Shown here one piece after another: positions 11,624-23,579 of a stretch of DNA of 64,000 nucleotides. Positions within the stretch are counted from its first letter, which is position 1. The number at the start of each line of letters is the position of its first letter. The stretch is taken from assembly GCA_949751835.1 (NCBI GenBank), contig CATKHK010000045.1, positions 248,001-312,000 on the forward strand, given 5' to 3'. The DNA is from Blepharisma japonicum (lineage: Eukaryota > Ciliophora > Heterotrichea > Heterotrichida > Blepharismidae). The notes beneath the pieces are model-generated. The model did no database searches. It was not told where the DNA came from and worked only from the letters and a program-made list of their open reading frames with translations. Position numbers and translations under genes: made by a program.

Positions 11624-12289
11624 ATGGGATCTGCTCAAATAAAGGAACTCCAAAGCGGGCAAATTACATTGAATAAATCTCAAACATCCAAAAATTTTCA
11701 TGCGAAGAAAAAGAGGATGGCAATTTGGGCTCCAAATCGATCTGCAAAGCAATGGAAAATGGCTGACTTGCAAACTGAGAAAATTAGAGAATCAGAATCA
11801 ACTTATAATATATTTAATCAAAAATATAATAGCCAGACTGATCTAGCAGGATCAAAAGCTAAATTATTCTATGATAGAGGGATTAAATGCCATGATTTAC
11901 AGAATAAAACATTTTCTAAGAACTTTCTCCCTGAGAGAGCAAATAAAATATCTATTTCAAAAAATGTCACTGATTGCAGAGAATGAACCAGTGAAATAAA
12001 AAACTCAAGAAATTCAAATAATTTAAAGCAAAATAAAAAATTAAATGCAAATGAGAAGATAGAAAATATTCATCGAAGGTATGGAAGTACGGGATCATTT
12101 GTAAAGACTTTCGATGTCAGTATGAAACCCATAAGGGCTCAAAAAACTGTAAGGTTATCAACAAAATTGATAGCAAAAGATAAAGAAGATGAAATGATTA
12201 AAATTCAGCTTTTCTCGCAAGAAACGCAGAGCTTTAATAGTGGATCAACTCGAAGTACAATAATTCCAGATCATTCTATAAAGCAGTAG
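11624..12289 (+). CDS. Hypothetical protein, start uncertain
   Basis: 221 residues from ATG at 11624 (MGSAQIKELQSGQITLNKS). An in-frame ATG at 11555 would add 23 hydrophobic residues (MMSIIVINIYLPLFCFLLIE) that look like a signal peptide or anchor. The MGSAQ start would instead suit N-myristoylation. The sequence alone does not decide between them. The body is basic and Asn/Ser/Lys-rich with no recognised domain. One TGA Trp (near 11984) is followed by 100 more coding residues ending at TAG. Confidence 0.6.
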
Positions 12290-12552
12290 CTTGCTATATA
12301 TGAAATAATTTTAAATAATAAATCAATTTATTTTAATTTTATTTCTTGTAAATTACCGCCCAATATATTTTAATACTGCATTTTATCCTTTGTAATTAAA
12401 TATCATTGTTTTAACTATCAAAGTGCATGCAAAACTTTCACTTAGCCCCTTTTTAATAAGGAAAATATACAACTTTCTAAATAATTCAGTTCCAGATTGG
12501 ATAAAGTGAAAATTACTGAATAATAAAATTATATCACAAAATAAAGAAAAAA

Positions 12553-12623
12553 TGGTTCTACTGAGAATTGAACTCAGATCTCAGGATTCAAAGTCCTACG
12601 TGCTACCACTACACCATAGAACC
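12553..12623 (-). tRNA. tRNA-Gln (UUG)
   Basis: Read on the minus strand, the acceptor arm GGTTCTA pairs with TAGAACC. The D arm is GTGTAGTGGTAGC, the anticodon loop CTTTGAA gives anticodon TTG, and the T arm is GAGTTCAATTC. The discriminator is A, CCA is not encoded and there is no intron. It decodes CAA. Normal Gln decoding fits a genome in which UAA and UAG remain stops. Confidence 0.95.
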
Positions 12624-12691
12624 TAGGATAGAAATAAAGATACCATTTATACATTAATAGTAAAGAACAATGAACTCATTCCAATAGGTAA

Positions 12692-13867
12692 CTATTTTTT
12701 AATTTTACGAAGAGCGTTACCAAAAATATTTGAGCTGGTATTATTGGGAGATTTTTGAGGAACTGGAGATCTACTTTGAGGACTACCTGAGACATTAAAA
12801 GGATTATTTGCTGTTTGTCTTCTCGATAGCACAGGCCCTAATATATTTCCTATTAGCCCTTCTACAGCTTTATTGCCAATCATAGTGCTTCTTCTTTCTG
12901 CTGGTTTTCTTTCATCAAGGATTTTAGAAATCATTTTTGACTCGTTGACTGGCAAAATTCTTGCAATGCTTCTGAAAAGTGTTTGAGCTTCAGTGAACTT
13001 TCCAGTCTCAATATACAAAATCAACAAATTCGCTCCTGCATCTGCATTTGGTTGCAGTGCTAAAGAATCATTAAATGCATAAATCGCATCTTGTAATAGC
13101 CCAACCTTTTTTAAGGCAGCTCCCAAATTATTGTAAGTCCCCGGCTCTTCCTTGATTTCAATTGCTCTTAAATAATGAGCAATGGCTTCTTCGAAATTGC
13201 CCATTTTAAAATACGCATTTCCAATACAAGTTAAGCTTTCAGCTGAAAGTGGCAAATTTTGAAAAGCAGTAATTGCTTTGTCGCCTTTACCAATTTGTAA
13301 GTAGCAGCTTCCAAGATTGACCCAGGATTTTGTAAACCTTGAATCTGCGAGGGTGCTTTTTAAGTAGGCCTCAATCGCTTGAGAAATGTTTCCCATTACT
13401 TGGTAGCACATGCCGATGTTAAAATACATTTTGCTTTCTGGGGCTTCATTCATTTCCATTAATTTTTCATACCACTTGATGGCTTCATTGCACTGGCCAG
13501 TCAAATAAAACATGTTTCCAATTTCTTCCACTAGACAATAATCTATCGGCTCGCCCCAAGTCCTTTCCAAATGATTTTGACAAATTTTTAAGAAAATATA
13601 GCATTCATTTATGAGTTGGTTCCCAAGCAAAAATCTTGCAGCAAATAGCACGGCATCAATATAGTCCAGTCTTGGCGTACTAGTAGTAATACTGGACAAA
13701 AAATCAAAAGCAAGCATACGTTGGTCTTTGGACAGAAGCTCATAAACTCGTTGACGGGTAGGTGGAGAACCAGCTGGAAGCTTCTCTAAATACATGCTGG
13801 GCTTGTGGATGTTAGCTGAAAGAGCTTTGGATAGGGCTCCGAATAAAGCGTTTTTGTTTTCTTCCAT
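12692..13867 (-). CDS. TPR-repeat protein
   Basis: 391 residues with about seven tetratricopeptide repeats between residues 90 and 310 (AIKWYEKLMEMNEAPESK, MYFNIGMCYQVMGNISQAI, SWVNLGSCYLQIGKGDKAI, IGNAYFKMGNFEEAI, YNNLGAALKKVGLLQDAI). A disordered Pro/Ser-rich tail follows (SPQSRSPVPQKSPNN). TPRs bind peptides or other subunits. The number and order of repeats do not identify a particular family, so I leave it as a TPR adaptor. Start ATG is at 13867; a TTG just upstream is not needed. Stop TAG. Confidence 0.85.
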   Translation of the reverse strand: MEENKNALFGALSKALSANIHKPSMYLEKLPAGSPPTRQRVYELLSKDQRMLAFDFLSSITTSTPRLDYIDAVLFAARFLLGNQLINECYIFLKICQNHLERTWGEPIDYCLVEEIGNMFYLTGQCNEAIKWYEKLMEMNEAPESKMYFNIGMCYQVMGNISQAIEAYLKSTLADSRFTKSWVNLGSCYLQIGKGDKAITAFQNLPLSAESLTCIGNAYFKMGNFEEAIAHYLRAIEIKEEPGTYNNLGAALKKVGLLQDAIYAFNDSLALQPNADAGANLLILYIETGKFTEAQTLFRSIARILPVNESKMISKILDERKPAERRSTMIGNKAVEGLIGNILGPVLSRRQTANNPFNVSGSPQSRSPVPQKSPNNTSSNIFGNALRKIKK

Positions 13868-13995
13868 CAATTAATTTTTAAATGAATTGTAGTAGATACT
13901 TATGTGCTTGCTTCCTAATATTTCATTGAAATAAAAAAGATAATTATGCGATTTTTAAATTAGCAATTATTTTCATTATTGTAAATTACAAAAAT

Positions 13996-16900
13996 ATGAT
14001 AATCACTTTACTATTGACTCTTATATGAACTAAAGCAAAAAGTCAAGCTTTAGACAGCATTGGAACTCTTTGACCTGTAGGAGGTCTTCCTCTTTACAAT
14101 TCGTATACCTCAACTTCTGAAATTTCTGATTATACTTTTCTTTTCCAACCTGATCATACCATTCCTTCAGGAGGGCAATTATATGTCACATTTCCTGATC
14201 AATTTTCATTAGGACTTGGAGTTTCCTCACCAATTTGTAATTTGGGCACTTGTTCAATATTTGAACGAACAGTAACTATAATCGTCAATTCTGATATAAC
14301 AGCAGGAATTTCGAATGCCCTCATCATATATGGAGTTACAAACCCCGGTCAAGTTGGAGGCACTGGAAATTTTCAACTAGAATCTTGGAATGGGAATAAC
14401 CTACTAGATATGAACCAAGTTTTTGGCGTTATCGGAATTTCAGGAAATGTTAACCAAATTATTTCAGGAACTGCAAGTATTCAGAGTGGAGGCAGCTCAA
14501 ATGCAGGAGACATTACTCGTTATGACTTTACTTTTAAATTAAGCAGCGTCCTTGGAGCATGAGATTGGCTGAGGTTTACATTCCCAGATGATGGGTATGA
14601 TCTAGCTAAATTTCCATCATGTCTTTCTATAGATATGGAAGGAAACAGCATTTCTGGAGTGTTCAGCTGCATTTCATTTGGAAATCAAGTAATGGTTACT
14701 GGGATTGATCAAGATTTAGCTGCGAGCACTGAGTATGCTATGAGAATTGCTGCAAAGAATCCTCCACAATCAGGCTTAACTGGGACGTTCACTATTGAAT
14801 CAGGAAGAAATTATACAAATATTGTGTATGAAAGGATAACTGGCCTTACAGGGGTCACTATTCTTCCAGGGAGAATAACAGAAGTAACTTTACAACCTAA
14901 TAATACCAACTGGTCACTTACAAAAAATAAAGTAATTTTGTACAACTTGGAATTTCTGTTGAGAAATCCTATAGAGCAGGGAGGAACGATCTTAATAATA
15001 TGCTCGACAGATTTTAATATGGATGGACTCAGCATTCAGCAAGTTTTATACGGTCTTGACGATATATCGTCATCAAATACCGTAACTTTATCATATAGCA
15101 CAACCACAAAAATCTTAACCATCAGCAATTTTGCAGCATTTACTCCAAAATTGATATCAATAATTTTTCAGCTGACAAATCCTAGTACAGCTGGAAGCAC
15201 TGTGCCATTAATTATAAGGAGTCTGAAAGCTGATGGGAGAACTGTAATTGATGAAAACTCTTTGGACGCTTATGTGACTATATTAGACTATTCATCGCCT
15301 ACAGGAGTAAGCGTGTCTTACCCAGGAGCAACTACTAATCAAGCAACTGGTGCCAATACCCAAATCCAAATAGATATGTTCCCACAAGTAGAAATTCCAC
15401 AGCTAGGGTGGATCACTATTAATATCCCTTATGGGTTTGTAATACCTACAGCTTCACCTACATGCCAAGTCAAGCCTACAAATATGCCGCTACAAGCAGC
15501 AAATGCATGCACATATAAAGATGGGGTGGTTACAATGCAGCTTTATCCGGATGCTGGCACTACAACTGGGAAATTCCTAGCAACTGTAGATTCTTATATC
15601 TTGATTACAACAATAACTGCTCCATATGCATCAGGCGACTATATTTTTGATTTCAATACTTATAGCGAAGTATGGACTTTTCTTGAAAGTGGCTCTGGAA
15701 CTGCAATAATGGCAGCTTCTACTTTAACTCCGCTATCAAGCAGTGTTGTGCATGCAGGACTTGATACAGAAACAATAATGTCTCTGCAGTTTACAACCCA
15801 AAAATATATTCCGTCAGGACAAACTCCTTATGCAACGGTAGACATGCAAGGGTTGATAGAAATTCAGTTTCCTACAGTGTCTGGGGGAAATAACTTATTC
15901 AGAACTAATCTAGGACTTGGAATATCTCAAGGAGGGAATGTTCCTTGCAAAGTCTTTTCTGGACTAACACCAGCAAGATCAGGAATAGATATCCAATGCC
16001 TACTAACTGTTTTGCCATCTTCTGCATCTTCAAGTACTCCTGCTATCGTCACTATATCAGAATTTGCTGAAGTTCAGCCTGGAACTTCAGTTTTAATTCA
16101 TTTTGCTGGACTATTTTATGTTCAAACAGCAAATGCTCCTACAATTGTAGTTACAACTTACCAAAATAGCAACCGTATACGATACAACTTAGAAGCTGGC
16201 AGCGTCACCTTAACAACAGGAAACACTGCCCCAGTTTCCAATTCTATATCAGTCACATATACAAATTCAAACTCTACTGTAAACGCGACTAATTCCTTGA
16301 CTATAAGCTCATTCACCACAACAAGTGCTACAGGTGCAACAAATCCTTATATTTTGTTAAGATTTAACCCTACTCATGACAAAGGATACTGCTATTATTC
16401 AACAAGCATTACTTGCCAAGTAGGCGGCACCTCATATAATTGCGCTTGCTATCCTAAAATAGATATGATATTAATTTATTTAACAGCTTCTTTAGTAGCA
16501 GGTACGAGGAGTATTGTAATATCAGGATTAGTAAACCCTGATTCAGTATCCACAAGTTCAGATGCAATTTATGCGTATACAATAGGAAGCTCTTCAATAA
16601 TTCAGTACATCACGTTTTCGTCAACACTTCCATGACTTAGTTCAGGGACTGTGTACAACTATCTAATTATCCCTCACCAATATGGGCAAGGCTATGTTGC
16701 CACAACTTATGAGTTCAATATGATGATGCAGCACAATATTCCATCTGGGGGTCAATTTTCTATCACTTTTCCCTCGTCATTTTCTATATCGAGTTCAGAC
16801 CCTCAACCAACATGCACATTTTGGTACTCAGTTCCTGACGTAGAAACTCCGTGCATCATTTCGGGAAATGAATTGACTTTTTATAACTTTGGATTTGTTG

Positions 16901-19900
16901 GATCATTTAAATTTATTATCGCTAAGGTGATCGGAGTAAAAAATCCAGCAGTTTCAAGCATTACGGGATTTCAGTTTATTACTTATAACTCGGCTGGAAG
17001 AGTAATTGATCAATATACTGTATCTGATGTTATTTATTTACCCAATGCATGGACCCCAGAGACAATTTCTTATGTAAATATTGAAAATAGTCCTACTAAT
17101 GCTAATGCAACTGCTGTTTATACGTTTACGTTTAGTCCTTCATATAAGCTTTGGGCAGGTGGGCTAATTGAAATTGACTTTCCTTTGGCCAATTTTGGTG
17201 TTCTTCCAGAAAAGCCTATATGTCGTATGAGGGGAGAGGTTATTTATTATGAGACTTGCAAAGGATACGGGTCATCAATTTTAGTGACAATGTCTCAAGA
17301 CGCACTCGCGTATCAAATTGTATTATCAATCACTGGGATAAGAAATTTTTTCCAGTCTAAAAGTGACCCTTTTACTATAAAAACTATATATGATGGAGTA
17401 GTATTGCAAACAACAGACTCCAGCGTAACTGAAAGTGTCATTGTTAATACAACTTCTCAAGCTCCAACATTAAATGTAAACGAAATTACTTTTTACCCAC
17501 AAAATGAAGGCGAAATTGCAACTTACACTTTTGTTTTTACCCCTAATATTGATATTTCGGCTGATGCTGAAATAAGAATTACATTTCCGGTAGATTATGA
17601 TAAAAGACTTGGAGACAGCTTCAAGTGTTATAGTACTGGGCTTAATGGAGTTTTAAGTTGCGCAAATTCGCATTCATATGTGATGTCTATAACAGGTTTT
17701 GAGTATTTCCCATCTTGTTCGACATGCCAGATTTCTTTATCAATCTATGGCATCATAAATCCGAATTACCATTCCTCAACTCAAACTGGTGAATTTTGGA
17801 TCGGGGTCATTACAGATGACTCTTACCAAGAGCTTAATGAATATTCAGGGAAACTTAGTTTATCAGCTGCTCCTGGGTATAATGATGTGGTTCATACCAC
17901 AACTCTGTACCCATATGCTAGATTTGTAAGCTATTACACCTTTAATATGACGACTGCCAATTATATCCCAACCACTGAAAATGGAGGAGCTATATGGGTG
18001 AGGTACCCTAAAGATTATGACTTATCACAAGCTTCAGTTAATTGCAGATCAAGCTCATATTGGGCACTTGGCGTCCCAGATTGCAATTTGTATTATGATG
18101 TTATGATTGCGAATGCTCAGACGACAAAATATTCAGGATTTTTAATGCTTTATCATGATGATGTCCCAAACCCCAATTTTGCTGGGCTAGCTGGGCAAAT
18201 AACAGTTGAGACCTTTGACGGGGGGAATTCGATTATAGTTGATAGGTCATATCCAAATTTAAACCCAAGTAGGTTTAATTTCTACTATAATGGCCCTTTG
18301 ATTATAGTAAATAACAATAAAGATTTTCAGGTTACTTTAGGGACTATGTCTACTTTTATCCCTGTTTCATTTAGCTACCCAGCTGCATTAAATTTAACAT
18401 TGATTCCTTCTTGTGATGGATTTTCTTTTATCCCTGGAAGAATTGATGTGCAGATTGGTGAAATTTATAAGACGTTCAGGATAAGTGTTCCACCTTCTAT
18501 AGTAGAAGGAAGATATAGCATCAAATGGACTACTAATGGTGAAATAACCCCTCCTTATTATACCCCTCTTTTACAGACCTATTTTAATGTCACGAGTAGT
18601 CCTTTAGCAAATATTTCTATTGAAGATATTGTTCCGATCCCTGTAGGAGGTGCATCTTTACCTGTATTGGTGCAACTAAGTAATGCGCCTGATACTGATT
18701 TGACGGTGAATTTAGATCTTTATGAATTTAACGGGGTAAGTATTTCAACTGATTCTTTGACTTTTACAGATGGAGAAATATTGTCGAACTTCACGGTATC
18801 AGTTAGTGGTAGCGTTATAGCACCATATGGTTATATAAGTATCTCAGTTAATGGAACTAATAAAGATTCTTTCTATCTTCAAAAGACAACCCTACAAACT
18901 AGTGTTTACGCTCAAAGTGGATCATCTCTTATATATAATGCTATTCTATTATCTACAAATAGAACTTCTGCTTCTGTTTTTGTGATTGCTAGCAGGATAT
19001 GCCAACTCTATTACTCATGGGCCTTAAGAGGAACTATTCCTCCTACATTTGATGAAGTGAGAAAAGGAGGTCCAGCCCCATATGCAACCACCCAAAGCGG
19101 ATATGGTTCGGCTAGAATTTTATCAAATCTCAATGCAACAATTATAATCACAGACCTTACAGCTCAAACTTTATACTCTTTTTACATATATTCTGAAGAT
19201 TTGTCAGGTTTTGCTAGCTCAGATTATACTCAATTAAATTTTCAAACTGATGTAAGATACCGAGCAGCGTCAGTAGAACTTGAATTTGATCAATCTTATT
19301 TAACTACAGATGATATAAATAAAGCGAGAGGAGCAGTAGCTTTACTGCTAAGCCTAAATAGTGATAGAGTAGTTGAAAAAGAAAACAACGTAAAAACTGA
19401 CCCAAATTATTCGGATTCCCCTACAAATCATAATAGAAGACTTGATACTGTAATCAGCTCAAGTGTGACATTTTATATTTTAGACCTTCCTACATCAGAT
19501 AACTATGGGAAGCCAATTTATATGACCAAACTCCTAGCCTCTAAGAAAAATCAGCTCAGCTCCATGCTAACAAATTTTGATGCTACTCAAAGTATTGCAG
19601 GGGTGGAAGTTTACATGGAACCTTGCAGTTTTGCAACAACACCAAGTATCCTCAGTGCAAGCACTTATAATACAATAATCATAAATAGCGAGCTTACAGT
19701 TGATGGTAAAATTTATGCTATTGCAGTTCCAAGGACTAAAGATCCAGGAACACCTTATTCGTTTCAGGTTTATAATGGATACAATTTAAATAATCGTCCT
19801 GAAATAGCTGTTAATGTATCGGCCTCAGCTAATGAGTATGTAAATTTGACAATTGGAAACCTCACTGCTGCAACAAATTATAGTTTATATGTGATTTGTA

Positions 19901-20058
19901 CAAATAATTATCCTGTTTATCCTGATATTTTGGATGATTCTTATCTTATTTCCCTGAACTGGACTACTGCTGATTCCCCAGATAAAAGGTCTTTGAATTT
20001 AACAGTATCATCAGCATCTTTTATAATTGCTTCATGCTTATCGATATTATTAATATAA
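13996..20058 (+). CDS. Giant repetitive surface protein, probably GPI-anchored
   Basis: 2020 residues in one exon, with four TGA Trp codons (two before residue 30, then near 14560 and 16633). A signal peptide MIITLLLTLIWTKAKSQA opens it. It ends in a short hydrophobic tail (SFIIASCLSILLI) with no cytoplasmic residues, typical of GPI attachment. The ectodomain holds about nine diverged units of about 150 residues, each with a YTFxF strand, IPSGGQ-like turn, ITFP strand and paired Cys (for example IPSGGQFSITFPSSF, SADAEIRITFPVDYD). There are many NxS/T sites. A different C-terminal part has beta-rich segments and a charged RGAV...NRRL stretch near 1780-1820. Possible roles are cell coat, adhesion or mating recognition. 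The family is unnamed. Confidence 0.85.
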
Positions 20059-20226
20059 ATTAATTAAACTGATGCCATGGTAATAATTATTAAATTTTTC
20101 CAATATTTGCTACTAAAAATATACCAACTAATATTGCATAATAAAGGCATATGTATAATATATATAATTTAAGTTATAATTACGTGTATAATATCAATCA
20201 ATATTTTGAAAATAATTATACACAAT

Positions 20227-21567
20227 TTAAGATTGTGAATTGAAATGTTTATGCAGAGCAATATTCCAAGGCGATTTCGATAGAGAGATCTTCTGCAGTT
20301 TTTTTAGTTTTTGAGGTAAGGAAAATAATGATTTCTCATGTTGTGCAATAAAAGTCAAATCTTTCAACGTTTCATCCCTTAAAACTGAAACACTATTTTT
20401 CCTATGTTTATAATTATGTGTGACATCAGCAGCAACGTTTGAAAAACTCTGGGATTTTCTTTTCTTTCCAATTGGAACACTCTTGGCATCTTGAGGAGTT
20501 TTACTATAGTCTGTAAATGCAGGACTATTTGCTGCTGATCGAGGTTTTTCAGGGTTATTTATTATTATTTCTGGTGATTTCATAAATTGAGTATTATTTA
20601 GCAATATTTTTGGGCCTCATGATTTTTTAGGTGAAGAATATTTTGGCTGAGAATTTGACCTCATAAATGGTCTTTTATGTTTTTTCTCGCTAAAATATGC
20701 AGGAGTAATTCCAGAAATTATTTTTTCTGTCTTAAATCCGACCATATTGATAAAATACCAATTTTCATCATAATCCTGCACAAAATCAGCCAGAATTTCG
20801 ATGACATTGATTTTCCCATACAAATTTCCTTTTTCAATTATTGCTTTCAAAGCTTCCAGTTGACTATGTATAGAATTATTTACAGGGAAATCGGCTTCAT
20901 CATAATGCATAAATTCAGATTTTCTAATCAAAAATTTGTCATCATTCCCATATGGTTGCCTCATTATTTCTTCATTAAAAATAACAGATCTTCTTTTCGG
21001 GGTTCCTCTTATGCTATTTGTAATCTCGCCATTAATGTTTATTTTATTTTTCATCAGTTTGCATTGCACATATCCTTTGGAAGGTAAATAAAAAACCCTT
21101 AGTTTTGATATATACATGGCACAAGGAGCTACATATCTTTGAATTAAAACTGGCTCTTCTGCCTTTACCTTTGACTTCCACAGTTCAATTCCTTCCTTTA
21201 TACTCATCATAGTGCTGCACGAATCCATTAAATTTCCTTTATCATTCTTAAAAACGATAATTGGAAAAGGATTTCTTTTTAAAAAGTAGCATCTCTTGAA
21301 AAAACGATGAATTCTTTATAATAATTACAAGCTGATTTTAGATGCCTTTACGGATATCAAATGGCCCAAGTCATTTGTAAAAACCATATAAGGCTCTGGA
21401 TTTCCGTAACCATAAATAATAGTTTCTGGGATATTTAAGGAGATTTTGTGGGGAGACTTGGCAATTACTTGGAGTAAAGTGTCCATAAATTCCAGCTGGA
21501 CTTTAGAACGGATATTTTTTTCCTTGATTTTTCGGAAAGGAAAGCCTTTAAACTTTAGCTCAGACAT
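20227..21567 (-). CDS. Unknown ciliate-type protein, one 15-nt intron
   Basis: 441 residues. A 15-nt intron (21314-21328, GTAATTATTATAAAG) joins an 80-residue first exon to the rest; without it the frame stops at TAA. One TGA Trp lies at 20617-20619. The central part (IIVFKNDKGNLMDS, EEPVLIQRYVAPCAMYISKLRVFY) and the FVQDYDENWYFI segment match, by eye, the order of motifs in the protein at 33446-34966 (IVYHRNGRLFLSRQS, YGIYSLRIFYL, FIKDDNGNFWLA). The two therefore look like paralogues. The C-terminus is basic and disordered. No known domain is recognised, and function is unknown. Confidence 0.8.
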
Positions 21568-21788
21568 GACTGAATTATATTTAGCCACTTAAAATGTAAG
21601 CAGTTTACTTTAATTCAATATATAAAATCATAAATTTTAGCTCTTTTTGTTTGAATAATTTTATATAATGAGCCCAAAAAATCATTAAGAATAGGACAAT
21701 TTTTTATAATAACTTATAGAAATATTATCCATATATAAATTAAAAACAATAATAATGAGTAAATTTATATAAGTCGATCTTTTTTAAA

Positions 21789-22253
21789 TTAGCGGCTTCC
21801 TTTATTATAATAAAGCCTATTAACGCAATCTTGAACTCTTTTTTTCTTTTCTCTACTAATGCTTCTGGTCTTGCTATCCCTCCAAGTTAGTTGAGCCCAT
21901 GAAAATGGGTCAGAAATTGTCCTTGTCAAAAAACAATCATTGCTTCTTAAACTTTCTCGAAAAGTAGATAAAAAGTCTTTAGGTGTACTTGATGCATGGA
22001 GACCTCCGTCCCCATATTTAATATAGCTATCTCTTCCGGAGCCGTCTGGAGCATATCTTAACGACTTCGCTGAAGGTCTTGAGTATGAGCTTCTTGGTCT
22101 AATTAATGATTTCGCTGTCTGACTTGAAGGGAATTTCGCAGTAGATTGAAAGACTCCTCCATTGTCATACGCAATATATGTGTCACGCCCAGAGCCATCT
22201 GTTCTATAATAAAGTGTTTTTGGCATGACATCATGGTATGCGGTTCTATGCAT
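21789..22253 (-). CDS. Small protein with DGSGRDxYI repeats
   Basis: 154 residues. Two copies of a motif of about 20 residues are visible: YYRTDGSGRDTYIAYDNGG (15-33) and RYAPDGSGRDSYIKYGDGG. Tyr- and Gly-rich repeats of this DGSGRDSYI type occur, to my knowledge, in protists with cilia, so a microtubule or axoneme association is possible inference. The C-terminal third is basic (SREKKKRVQDCVNRLYYNKGSR). Uninterrupted frame, start ATG 22253, stop TAA. Confidence 0.75.
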   Translation of the reverse strand: MHRTAYHDVMPKTLYYRTDGSGRDTYIAYDNGGVFQSTAKFPSSQTAKSLIRPRSSYSRPSAKSLRYAPDGSGRDSYIKYGDGGLHASSTPKDFLSTFRESLRSNDCFLTRTISDPFSWAQLTWRDSKTRSISREKKKRVQDCVNRLYYNKGSR

Positions 22254-22301
22254 ATTAATTAGTTTTAAGTGAAATAAAATTAAAAGAAAATTATTTATAT
22301 T

Positions 22302-23141
22302 TTAATAATTTACTGTGTGTTTTAATTTGTTTTCGATAATCATCAGATATTTTGGGTGTAATTGTGTGTTGTTAAGACGGAGAATTGCAAGCTTCGGGAG
22401 ATTATTTATAGCCTCAATAAGTGTTTTACCGATTTCGGACGTTATATCATTTTCGCTCAGTCCAAGGCAGGTAAGGTTTTTCATGTTGGCTAAAGCTTCT
22501 AGAAGTTTAAAAACAGCATCATCTTGCAAATAATTATTATCCAAAGTAAGCTTTTCAAGCTTATTTAAATTCTGTAGCCCTTCACAAAATTTTACAAGGC
22601 CATCTGATCCAAGCTGATTATTGTGTAAATATAGATTTTTCAAATTAAATAGGTGCTTTATAATTTTTGACAAGTGATCGCCTCCTGAAGGATCAATCTT
22701 GTTATTTTTTAAGGATAAAGTTTCCAATAGAACTAAACTATCGATAGATTTGTATATTCGCTTTAAATCCGCTGATGTCATGTCTGTATAGCCCAGATTT
22801 AAAACTCTCAGATTTTGAAAGAAATTCAAAATCAGCTTAAAATTGTAAATTGATTTCAAGTCAAAAGAAATATGCTCAAGGTCAATCTCCGGAACCTCCA
22901 ATTCTTCTTCTGCAAAAATCACTTCGTAATATTTTTTAATTTTGTTTGGCATTTTCGAGCTCTCGTTTGCGTAATAATCTAATAAAAGCCTTCTATTAGG
23001 CTTTGCGGGGCTAGATAGGGGTACAATTGATGTGTGTTTTGTGTTTTGTCTTTCGTAGACAAGTGTGTTCTGTGTAAGTTTTTTAGAACTGCTTCTTGAG
23101 AAGCTTATGCTATATCTTTGTTTCGATTTACAGGATCCCAT
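22302..23141 (-). CDS. LRR (RNI-type) protein with MGSCKSK N-terminus
   Basis: 279 residues. Residues about 110-265 contain five or six ribonuclease-inhibitor-type leucine-rich repeats (LETLSLKNNKIDPSGGDHLSKI, LKNLYLHNNQLGSDGLVKF, LEKLTLDNNYLQDDAVFKL, LTCLGLSENDITSEIGKTL). The N-terminus MGSCKSKQRYSISFSRS is a good myristoylation and palmitoylation signal with a polybasic stretch. The protein is therefore probably held at a membrane, with the LRR as a protein-binding surface. No catalytic domain is present. Stop TAA. Confidence 0.8.
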   Translation of the reverse strand: MGSCKSKQRYSISFSRSSSKKLTQNTLVYERQNTKHTSIVPLSSPAKPNRRLLLDYYANESSKMPNKIKKYYEVIFAEEELEVPEIDLEHISFDLKSIYNFKLILNFFQNLRVLNLGYTDMTSADLKRIYKSIDSLVLLETLSLKNNKIDPSGGDHLSKIIKHLFNLKNLYLHNNQLGSDGLVKFCEGLQNLNKLEKLTLDNNYLQDDAVFKLLEALANMKNLTCLGLSENDITSEIGKTLIEAINNLPKLAILRLNNTQLHPKYLMIIENKLKHTVNY

Positions 23142-23579
23142 TTTTTATTACTGGACATTCTGTGCGTGATATATATAAATGTCTTAGTAATGAGGTTACA
23201 AATAGTAAATGGTTTCAGAAGTTACGACATAAAAAAAAGGCAAAACGCAAAATTTATATGGGAGCTGGAATAAATAGATCATCCAATCTTTAATATATAA
23301 TTTTTAATGGTTATTGCTTATGCACTTGCATTTTGATGGGACAGGCTAAAATTTTTGGACTAATTTCCATGAGATTAATGAAATAAAGGATTAAGATATG
23401 ACACAAGCATATTAAACAGAAGATTCATATTTTGTATTTGATATACACTTTTGAAAGAAAGATTTAATATACTCTTTTCCTCTTTTGCCATACTCATTTC
23501 GCTTAGTTTTAAAATTTCGACAATTAATTATTATTAAATTTACAAAATATTTAAAACATAATTTATTTGGAAATAACAA
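23142..23579. other. Non-coding spacer, 438 bp
   Basis: AT-rich spacer between divergent genes, presumed to hold both promoters. No RNA gene, repeat or mobile element was recognised. An ATG-initiated frame over 23096-23293 is a chance frame with no coding character. Confidence 0.5.

Noticed and set aside
12692-13867. IFT88 or another named ciliary TPR protein
   Set aside because: Only generic TPR consensus is visible; no family-specific blocks like those seen in IFT56.
13996-20058. Several shorter surface-protein genes or a pseudogene
   Set aside because: Breaks near 14560 and 16633 are TGA=Trp in a continuous frame with a single signal peptide and a single C-terminal tail.
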